Below, piece by piece: positions 56,164 through 64,000 of a stretch of 64,000 nt of DNA (its first letter is position 1; every line of letters starts with the position of its first letter). Position numbers and translations under genes: made by a program. Below the pieces are notes generated by a model, which saw nothing but the letters and a program-made list of their open reading frames with translations, was not told the origin of the DNA and did no database searches. The stretch comes from Porpolomopsis calyptriformis (taxonomy: Eukaryota > Basidiomycota > Agaricomycetes > Agaricales > Hygrophoraceae), in assembly GCA_951640195.1 (NCBI GenBank), contig OX621163.1:806001-870000 (forward strand), in the 5' to 3' direction.

Positions 56164-57036
56164 TCACCGCTGCGCCATTGCCTGCCAGAAGCCCGTGACA
56201 CCCCTTTCAAGATCCTCGACTGTCTTTACCTTTGCCCACATTGGGTATCTTGCCAGTCGACTCATCTTAGACAGTGTATAGTGGTCTGTCGGGACGAGGA
56301 AAGCGCCTCGCACGAGCAACCAGTCCACAGAATCAAGGCTGACATGCACAATTGGCATCCCAAGCGGCACATCGCCGTCCCACGCCTTCAGCCCTTGTTG
56401 CGTCCAGTCAGTGGTTCGTGAAACCAACACCCTGATTATTGGATCCGGCCATCGGAGCAGATCGTGCGCACACATCTTGTACATCACCTTCGCAAACGCA
56501 GCCTTTTCCTCCTCCTGAGCGAGTCCACTCCCCTCCACTTTGTCGCGTAGAAATTCCAAGAGCACCTGGCGCGACCACCCCGCCTCCTCCAGGCGGGAGA
56601 AGAGTGCCGTCATCAGCGAGAACCGATAGTTCTTGATTGTGACGGACCCCACACAGGGAATGCAGTAAAATTCCTGATTCCGCTCTGCAGGCCAGAAATC
56701 AATGGTTTCGGGTAGATTGTGGTACTGCAGGTGGATGTGTGCGGCAGCAACGGATGTGACGAGATCGGGATAGAGGGCTTGGAAAAGGTCGAAGTAGCGC
56801 TGGACGGCGGGCATGTCTTTCTCACGCATGGACCAGTTGGAGGAGCGGTAGAAGATCGTGTAGGGGAGGGTGAGGAGGAGAAAGACAAGGTAAAGCGGGG
56901 CATAGAGGGCGATAGCAACGATGACGACCAGAATGGTGTAGGGGATCGTGAGCAGGGGCCAGCGTAGAGGCATTGCGAGTGATGGTACTGTACCGTCTTC
57001 CCTTGCTTGCCGAGTTCCCTCACCTTCTGATATCAC
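56164..57036 (-). CDS. Hypothetical two-span membrane protein
   Basis: 290 residues in one exon; an internal ATG at 56973 (MPLRWPLLTIPYTI) is an alternative start. A hydrophobic hairpin near the N terminus (ILVVIVAIALYAPLYLVFLL) is followed by a soluble region with WSMREKDMPAVQRYFDLFQA, WPDPIIRVLVS, WDGDVPLGMPIVHVSL and ending GVTGFWQAMAQR. I do not recognise a family. It is GC-rich and lies between the PCI gene and a divergent thioredoxin-fold gene. Confidence 0.6.
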   Translation of the reverse strand: MISEGEGTRQAREDGTVPSLAMPLRWPLLTIPYTILVVIVAIALYAPLYLVFLLLTLPYTIFYRSSNWSMREKDMPAVQRYFDLFQALYPDLVTSVAAAHIHLQYHNLPETIDFWPAERNQEFYCIPCVGSVTIKNYRFSLMTALFSRLEEAGWSRQVLLEFLRDKVEGSGLAQEEEKAAFAKVMYKMCAHDLLRWPDPIIRVLVSRTTDWTQQGLKAWDGDVPLGMPIVHVSLDSVDWLLVRGAFLVPTDHYTLSKMSRLARYPMWAKVKTVEDLERGVTGFWQAMAQR

Positions 57037-57397
57037 ATCACCGGCTTCTCCCGTTTTTTCACCAGGCCACGATAAAATCCCTGAAGCTCGAATAAATCTG
57101 CGACAGCGCTTGGAATAGGTTTCTTTGCGGTTGTACTTGTATCATTCCTTCTTCCTCCGTGAGGCGCGTTGGGTACGGGTTTCCGGTTGTTTTTCTCCAT
57201 TGATCCAATACCTCAGAAGGTCTTTTATGGAAATGTGTGGTTTGAGGGGTTGCGTTGGGGTCATGACGGTTTTCGTGGTGGTTGTGGGGGCTACAATTTG
57301 CGCGTTAGTCGGGTAGGCGCACCTGTAGTAGACGATGTAGAGTTCTACCGTGGGAGAGTACCAGTATGGGAATGACGTGACCTATCCTCACTCACCG
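57037..57397. other. Divergent intergenic region, no gene seen
   Basis: 361 bp between the minus-strand membrane protein and the plus-strand thioredoxin-fold gene. It should contain both promoters. Confidence 0.4.
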
Positions 57398-58275
57398 ATG
57401 GCACTTCAACCTTCTCTCCGATCCCTGGCAATCGCAGGACGCTACGAAGCTCCACACACCGTTGATGTATTTTGTATGTCACCACAATGAAAGGAGCAAG
57501 CTTTTCGTTCTGATTGGCTTCTTATACAGTGGACTATGTGTGTCCGTTCAGGTATTAATGTCACAGCCATCGAAATGAGGCCCGCGAATGAACCCCTCAT
57601 TCGTTTGAATACAGCGCCAAGATGGCTCTCGTGCTCGAGGAACTCCGCGAAAAAATATCAACCAGCGTTAACAAGGACAAGGTGAAGATTATCATCAGAC
57701 TCCAAGTCCAGCCCTGGCATGCTTCTTCGACTCTCACTCACGAAGCCGTCCTGGCTGTAAGTGTTCTCACTCAAACAGATGAACGAAACTTTGATTTGTT
57801 CCAGGTCGCCCGAGTCTCCCCAGATAGTTTCTGGCCTTTTTCTCTCCTCGTAAGGCTCTCTCGCCTAGAAGAAAGAGTGCAAGCTAACATACATCTCCCA
57901 GCTATTCAAAAACCAAGCCGAGTTTTTCGACATCCCCTCCTCTACGATGACCCCGCTCCAGATCCGCGAGAAACTCTCTTCACTCGCTGCAAAGGTCATC
58001 CCTAACCAAATCACCGAATTCAATGAGCTTCTCAAGTTAAAGTCGACACCGAACGGTGGAGTCGGCGTGACAGATGACCTCAAGTATACAAGTATGTGTC
58101 TCGCGACATTGTGAGTATAAGGTTTTTATCTCCCTTCCAAGTCAAATTCTCGAGGCAAAATGGAATTCACGTCTCCCCAACCGTTCTTTGGGATGGGTTG
58201 GTCGTGAATGAGATCTCCAGTTCCTGGGATCTAGCCAAGTGGTCCCAATTTCTGAACGATAGGATAACTGTTTGA
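57398..58275 (+). CDS. DsbA-like thioredoxin-fold protein (CPFS motif)
   Basis: About 215 residues in several short exons, starting MALQPSLRSLAIAGRYEAPH. The first strand TVDVFLDYVCPFSAKMALVL carries a C-P-F-S motif, the single-cysteine active-site form seen in DsbA/GST-kappa-like proteins. Further pieces are KVKIIIRLQVQPWHASSTLT, THEAVLAVARVSPDSFWPF, QAEFFDIPSSTMTP and the cis-Pro loop region GIHVSPTVLWDGLVVNEISS. The end is LAKWSQFLNDRITV. The fold suggests a glutathione- or thiol-dependent role in the cytosol; the substrate is not predictable. A tiny second exon (DYVCPFS coding, about 22 nt) is required. Confidence 0.7.
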
Positions 58276-58378
58276 TCCAAGTCCATAGGCAAGAAGCCCT
58301 CTTTCTACTGTACTTTTATTTGTGTGTCATTAAATAAAACTGAGGTTTCCGAGCTGCAAGCCAGGAGCTCTCCATATA

Positions 58379-60410
58379 TCACGCCGAATTAATTCTTTCT
58401 AGCACCTCCTTTGCTGCCTTTGCATCCGCCCGTCCCCTACTCTTCTTCATCACCCACCCGACCAGCTTGTTGACCACATTCTTGTTCCCTTTCCGCATGG
58501 CAATAGTTTCATCCGGCAATGCGGACATGGCTGCAAGACATAATGTTTCGAGTTCGGTAGTCGGAGAGACAGCAGACGACGTGGAAGACGGCAGGGCAAA
58601 GAGTTGCAGCCTTTCCGCCACCTCGGAAGGCATGACTGGAGAGCGATTGGCAAGCATGTGCTGAAGGAGAGCCTTCCCGGAGGTTCCTGTGGTGATAAGT
58701 TAAACCAATCGCAGATCAAGGCATGGGTCGCATGCATACCAGTGATTGTACCGCTCTGGACCATGTCGATCAGCTCGCCTAGTTGCTCGACTGACAATGG
58801 GTTGTCCCTGAATGATTTCTTGCGGACCGCTAGTTGACCCATCAACCCGTGAATCAGCCTGAGACAGTCAATTGAGAACCGCATAAAAAATTAAAAAAAA
58901 GAGGAAAGATACCAATTGGCAACAACTTTCGGATCTCGGCCATTTTCACAAAGATCTTCAAAGTAGTCAACTTCCCCTCGTCCGAGTTCCCCATCAAACT
59001 TGACATCACGCCCGGACATGAGAACCTCCACGTCCCTCGCAGATAACCCATAATCCGTCTTTAGACGCGCACGAGTGGCGTCTGGGAGCTCGGGCATGTT
59101 TTGCCGAACATGATGGATGTAAGCCTAAAGGCAGTGATTGGTGATGGGGAGAAGACCAAGGAGGCGCTGCACACCTCAGTGAGAAGCAGAGGTGGCAAGT
59201 TGGGATCCGGCATGTATCGATAATCTGGGGTATCCTCTTTACTCCTCAACTTGAATGTTTCACCTCTTTGTTCGTCAAACCCTCGTGTTTCCTGTGCGAC
59301 GGGAAGGCCAGAGTCCAGGAGGGCGGTCTGCCGATATACTTCCGAGGCTGTTTTGTGGACAATGTAAGTGATAATAGATGATGTGAAGGAGTGACGGACT
59401 TATGGCGATCATCACAGATTTGACGCTATTGAGGTTTTTGATTTCACATCGTGTTCCTGGAGGCTGTTTGTGTCGCGCCACAGAAACGTTGACGTCACAG
59501 CGCAAAGATCCCTGACTCCTTCTACATGAGGCTGACTGCTGATGACTCGAGAATCAAAGCAACTGCGGACCTGTTCCATGTTGCCATCGCTGGAGCCGAC
59601 AGCGCGTAAAAGGGATTGAAGGGTGCGGACATAGTCTGCAGCTTCTTGGGGTGAGCTGTAAATAGATCACTCGATAGAGTCCAGGGAGAACGGGGACAAA
59701 GTAGGCGGACTGCATATCGGGTTCTGACACTATCTCCATGAGACCACTGCCAGCTCTGTTTAGATCAATGTAAGATACACGACGCCGGGAGTCAAATGTC
59801 GATTTGGCGGTGTCCTGAGCCAAGATGAGCGCGAGTGTTGAAAGAAAAAAATTGTTCAAGTTACCTGTTCCAGCTGGATCTGTTTAATGCGCACGTCCCG
59901 GTTCGATAGCTTGAGCTGCCCACCAAGTGCGATGGGTGCTGAGGCTGTTCATCAATCCTGAGGCAGATAAGATGACAAGATGACTTGCAATACCGCTGAG
60001 TGATCTGATAGCCTGCAGGGAGATCTGAATAGAAATAGTGTTTTCTGTCGAAGGATGACTCGAGCTGAATGCGGGAATTGAGGGCCATGGCGGCTCGTAA
60101 GGCGAGGTCGACGCATTTGGGGTTTAGCCTCTGTTGTGGCAAGTTGGCAAGTTATTCGCGACGCAGAAATGGACGCGTACGGGTAGGGTGCCAGGGAACG
60201 AAGCATCGTAGGGTGATACACGCGTGTTGGGAGGATCACCAGGGACGGAAGTCCATGAGTCTAAGCAAGGTGAATATCAGCCTGGAAGACGGTTAGATTG
60301 AAGGCACCTGAAAACAGCTTTCTCCGTGACTTTATTTGAGCGTGTACCTCGATACCAACCGTGATTTCCCAGCCAGGCCATCGTCGAGGATGAATGTGAC
60401 GAGAAAGCAT
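58379..60410 (-). CDS. PET112: Mitochondrial glutamyl-tRNA(Gln) amidotransferase subunit B (GatB/Pet112)
   Basis: About 500 residues in many exons. The start [20 protein letters not shown] at 60410 gives a short presequence and the GatB opening [15 protein letters not shown]. Further signatures: [119 protein letters not shown] and a Yqey-type C-terminal tail ([20 protein letters not shown]). It amidates misacylated Glu-tRNA(Gln) in mitochondria together with GatA and GatF/C. It is divergent from the zinc-knuckle gene (96 bp between starts). Confidence 0.93.
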
Positions 60411-60506
60411 CGCGGTTGTGGCTGTGATCGGAACCGGTCGAGTCGAATTCCTCGTTTGGTCCTAAACCGTTCTTGTTCTCAATCCACCACCACCACCACC
60501 ACCATC

Positions 60507-61520
60507 ATGCCAACACTTCGCTCCTTTGTCCTCAAGTCACCCTCCGCTTCAACTAATTCTCTCAGCTCTACTCCCACATCTACTCCCCGGAAAGCACCCA
60601 AGTGCACGAAATGCGGACGTCCGAGAGCTGGCCACCCTCGCCAAGGTTGTCCTTACGTCGACTCACCCCTTACGAACGACACGAATTCTGTACACACGCC
60701 GGAACCGATCACAGACGCTTTGCAGTCCATGCACATCGACACGCTCGATGATGTCGAGAAACGAAAGAGGCGTCGTTCCTCGGCGCGTATGCAAGCAGTG
60801 CTAGCAGCCGAGCAAAGCCTCGCGTCTCTCTCCACCGATTCAAGAGCCGTCGTCGCCGGGTTACTTATGCCCGGTATTATGGACGATGATATCAACGATG
60901 ATGAAGGGGAGCGATGCAGGAAGAATATATTAGAGTGGCAAGCAAAGCTTCCCTCTCCTACGAAACTCAAATCGGAGGCGACCAAGGTCATCAACTTGGC
61001 TCGCCCCACCATGCCCGGCACGCTCTACACACCCTCTCCCAGCTTCTTCCGAATGTCCCAAGACTCGGCGTGTAAAACCGAGATCGACCATTGGGATATC
61101 AAACTCGAGTCGTCGCCCGAATCCACTCCCCAGCCCGACGAATGCATCCACTTCCGCCCCCTTGTCCGATCCTCCAGCGTCGAGGAACGCGAGGCGTTTC
61201 TCATGGAGCTCAGCGAAACATCGAAATTGTCGCCTGCTACCGTGTACGTCCTGCCTAGGTCCGACATCGCCGCCATCAAGAGGTCGGCTGAGAAGATCGG
61301 CTTCCATTCCCGTGCTGTCTATCCTGGCAACGGCGGAGAAGACTGTTGGCTGATATTAGGGGGTGATCGACAGGCGGTGCAGACCCTTCAGGAGGAGTTG
61401 GAAACCAATAAAGCCGCTCGCGACCAAATAAAGGGGGAGAAAGGGGGCACATTGAAGGCGGCTGCTGGAGGGGCCGTCGTGGGCGCCGTCGCTACGTGGA
61501 CCGGGCTTGCTTTCTCATGA
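60507..61520 (+). CDS. Zinc-knuckle-like protein with C-terminal glycine-rich hydrophobic segment
   Basis: Single-exon, about 337 residues, starting MPTLRSFVLKSPSASTNSLS just after a (CAC)n tract. The cysteine cluster PKCTKCGRPRAGHPRQGCPY has the same C-x2-C-G-x4-5-GH-(x)-CP pattern as the protein at 15953-17026. A basic KRKRRRSS segment follows, then WQAKLPSPTKLKSE, HFRPLVRSSSVEEREAFLME and a C-terminal part with VYVLPRSDIAAIKRSAEKIG and DCWLILGGDRQAVQTLQEEL. The end AAAGGAVVGAVATWTGLAFS is hydrophobic and glycine-rich. Function unknown. An in-frame extension upstream to 60336 overlaps GatB exon 1 and is probably untranslated. Confidence 0.7.
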   Translation: MPTLRSFVLKSPSASTNSLSSTPTSTPRKAPKCTKCGRPRAGHPRQGCPYVDSPLTNDTNSVHTPEPITDALQSMHIDTLDDVEKRKRRRSSARMQAVLAAEQSLASLSTDSRAVVAGLLMPGIMDDDINDDEGERCRKNILEWQAKLPSPTKLKSEATKVINLARPTMPGTLYTPSPSFFRMSQDSACKTEIDHWDIKLESSPESTPQPDECIHFRPLVRSSSVEEREAFLMELSETSKLSPATVYVLPRSDIAAIKRSAEKIGFHSRAVYPGNGGEDCWLILGGDRQAVQTLQEELETNKAARDQIKGEKGGTLKAAAGGAVVGAVATWTGLAFS

Positions 61521-61655
61521 AGGATCGCTTTTTGTACATATTTTCTGCAGGTTTTTCGAGACAATTGATGATTGTTGTGACATCTCTTTGCATTAAGGAG
61601 ATAATGACCCGGACACAGCCTTTTGCTGTTCATACCTTTCTTTCATCCCCTCATC

Positions 61656-64000
61656 ATGGGCGATCCCTTCCAGATACCCTCTCATATCGAGCAAGACAAG
61701 ATCGGAGACGACCAACTCCCCACATACAACGATCTCGCAGAACAGAACGGTCCCAATTCCAGGTAGGTTAACGCTCATTCTTACCGACTCCAATCTTACC
61801 CATTCGCAGGTTTGGGAGATGGAGGGAGTGGATTGAGAAGCGGTCTGTTCTTTACTCTCCTCGCTTTGCTCCCGCACGTACAAACGAGTCCCACCAGAGC
61901 GGCCGAGAGATATAATGATCTCACACCACAGGAGATTTCCCGAAGACGGGGACGGGGCTGGGGAGACGACTCGGTGAGTGGGTTTATACCTTCTTCTCGT
62001 CCCAAGACCCCATTTGGTTCCTTCCAAGGAGCCCGAACCACTATCACCACCACCACCGCCATTTCCAGCACCCACCATAACTGTCAATGAGTTTCCTCAA
62101 ACGCCGCCCCCCACACCCCCTCCCAAATCACTCCGCGTCCAAACCGACATGCGGCTCGATTCTCTGGACTCAACACACACTGATTCCACCAATGATCCAC
62201 CAACTTCCCCCCCGTTTCCGCTCATAGCCCAAGCGCTCTCACCTTCTCATCTTCGCCTTAACCAATTCGGCTCGCGCTTTCTTCCTCACACAACATCCCC
62301 CATCCGCTGTTTATTACCGCTATTAACCGATCGGCTGTTATTGATTGGCCACGAAGAAGGTCTCTCAGTGCTCAACATGTTCCCGCAAGAGTGGACGGAC
62401 AACGGGCAGATTGTATTCAAGGGTCCTGACGAGGCCCAAGCCAAGCTTATCTGGCACGGCGAAGGGTGAGCTCGTGCTCATTTTGTATATGTTCCTCTAT
62501 GTAACACGCGTGCAGAGTCTACCAAATGTCTATTCTGGAAGAGGAGTTTACCGGTGAGGGCTCTCCACAAGGGGTCATCCTTGCATTGGTCGGCCCGGAC
62601 CTATGTTCTCCCTCGTCGAAGGAACCAGAAGCTTATCGCTCGATTCGGATGTACAACCTCGCTAGCATCACCAGCTTAGCCAAATGGGTCGTAACCCAAA
62701 ATGTAAGTTCCCGATTTCTGGAAGCCAAAAATTGATCTTGCCATTGAACGATCTTTGGCCTAGGGTGCCCCCCTTGATCTACGACACGGTACCAACTGGG
62801 CCCCTCAGACTTTGATCAAAAAGCATCGCAAACAGAACAGCATCACTCGTTCTCTCAAATCACTCATAGAGAGCCCAACATCCCCCCCCTCTTGTGGACC
62901 GACAGAATTAACAACGTCTTACCCAAATATGCTCTCTCCCTCGTCTGCCAAGGTCGGGTACGGAGGCCCGAGTCCGAGAGTGTCGCCCACGAGACAGGAC
63001 ACCAACGACACATGGGATATGATCGATGATTTGCCGTTACGTTGGGCGACTGACTATGTACCTCTCGCGTCCGCCGGCTCGCGACTTGTCAACATGTCTG
63101 TCTTGTTTTATGATTTGTGGCGTGAAGATACAAAAAAGAGCAGATGTGGTGCGACCCTGGCCGTGGCTACCAAGTCGAACATATTCTTGTATGAGACTCC
63201 GAAGGGAGAAAGAGCCTTCCGTTTTGTCAAGGTTAGTTCACAAACGACATGGTCCGAACTTGACATTCAACTCTACTATAGGAGTTTTACACACCCTTAC
63301 CACCCCGCCGCATCACATTTATACAACAATCAGTTCAAGACGTTAGTCGCTCACTGTCCCAAGCTAGTCCTCCATCTCACCGATCTACCCACTCCCGCGA
63401 CCGTGCCTTTGCCAACCACAATCCCCCGAACGTCCTCCACCGCAATTCGTCCTCCATCTCTTTCCAAACGGTAAAAGTAAACCCAGACGTCCCCCTCAGC
63501 TATGGTACCCAACGCAGTCTCTTTGTCATCTTCGAGAAAAAAGCAGGGTGGATTCGACTAGCAGACTCTGCCGTCGGTGAGATTGAGTTGTACGAAGACG
63601 GTCTGTACTCGGGTTCTTCTCCTCCCTCTTCCTCCCTTTCGGGGTCCAACATCCGTCTCTCGCGCGCGGCTTTCGAGTCCAATCCTAATAAAGGCCACTG
63701 GGTCCCTCCTGTTCGCATCGACCTACCTGCCTTGAGGAACCACCAGCACGATCATTCCATTTCATGCAGCCTTTACTTCCTCACCCGAGGGAAACAAACA
63801 CACATCCTCCCATGCCCTCTCCCCACCAATTTCTCTTCCGTCCCCCCGATCTATATCCTCTCCTGGGAGTCCACGCCAACAACTATAACATCCAGACTCT
63901 GTTTCTCAACGCCAACAGGCGAGGCGGGCGACAGACGGATGTCCATCCAGTTGATCGCATTTGGCGAAGACGGCGTCGAGATTCAGGAGATCTCCTTGGC
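61656..64000 (+). CDS. CNH (citron homology)-domain protein, cut by window end
   Basis: Starts MGDPFQIPSHIEQDKIGDDQ at 61656 and runs out of the window. Early exons give FGRWREWIEKRAAERYNDL, TPQEISRRRGRGWGDDS, then a Pro-rich linker. The CNH-like beta-propeller begins at SPIRCLLPLLTDRLLLIGHE and EGLSVLNMFPQEWTDNGQIV, with AKLIWHGEGVYQMSILEEE, LAVATKSNIFLYETPKGERA and LFVIFEKKAGWIRLADSAVG. The last readable frame is IQLIAFGEDGVEIQEISLA. CNH domains bind Rho/Rab-type GTPases or lipids in signalling and trafficking proteins. No catalytic domain is seen up to the cut. Confidence 0.75.

Noticed and set aside
1..64000. tRNA genes, CRISPR arrays, transposons
   Set aside because: Several GGTTCGA/GTTCGAAC-like strings were examined (for example near 33260 and 54790) but lack A-box spacing and cloverleaf context. 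No repeat-spacer arrays and no transposase-like frames or terminal repeats were seen.

Overview
The window is nuclear DNA from a filamentous fungus, most likely an agaricomycete (mushroom-forming) basidiomycete. Genes are dense on both strands and broken by many short introns (about 50-60 nt, GT-AG). The gene set fits this group: a fucose-type lectin, NB-ARC/TPR and NACHT NLR-like proteins, a DUF6601-like membrane protein, a CNH-domain protein and several low-complexity basidiomycete-type proteins. I recognise no tRNA, rRNA, CRISPR array or intact transposon. Gene models come from joining reading frames across splice sites by eye; each is given as its genomic span from start codon to stop codon.

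Layout. 0-6 kb: a fucose-binding lectin, then a compact mitochondrial block with NDUFAF3, NDUFA8 and NDUFA1 (assembly factor and subunits of respiratory complex I) and a lipoate-protein ligase, with a small orphan protein between. 6-22 kb: a coiled-coil protein, a disordered orphan, a REEP/Yop1 protein with a long tail, BUD31 (splicing), a Kha1-type K+/H+ antiporter, a zinc-knuckle tail-anchored-like protein, a large disordered protein, a phosphatidylglycerol phospholipase C-like enzyme and an Slc1-type acyltransferase. 22-34 kb: an NB-ARC/TPR NLR-like protein, an SRPK-family protein lacking catalytic residues, a UTP8/NOL11-like nucleolar protein and the MogA-MoeA fusion enzyme of molybdenum cofactor synthesis. 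34-45 kb: DASH subunit SPC19, KEX1 carboxypeptidase, an ER-type membrane protein, mitochondrial MGM101 and a gamma-tubulin complex component. 45-56 kb: a probably myristoylated VWA protein, a broken copy of a PCI gene, a large hydrolase-NACHT protein with a multi-pass membrane C terminus, a DUF6601-like protein and the intact PCI gene (CSN12/Thp1-like). 56-64 kb: an unknown membrane protein, a DsbA-like thioredoxin-fold protein, mitochondrial GatB, a second zinc-knuckle protein and a CNH-domain gene cut by the window end.

Most genes are housekeeping and show no operon logic. Divergent pairs share short intergenic regions, with only 51 bp between the NDUFA8 start and its neighbour, and convergent pairs end close together. 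The accessory content is the lectin, the two NLR-like genes, the degenerate kinase and the PCI duplication. The main discoveries are a predicted AT-AC intron in the lipoate ligase that restores the catalytic-lysine motif, a hydrolase-NACHT-multi-pass membrane architecture, and direct repeats of PCI-gene sequence flanking that NLR-like locus.
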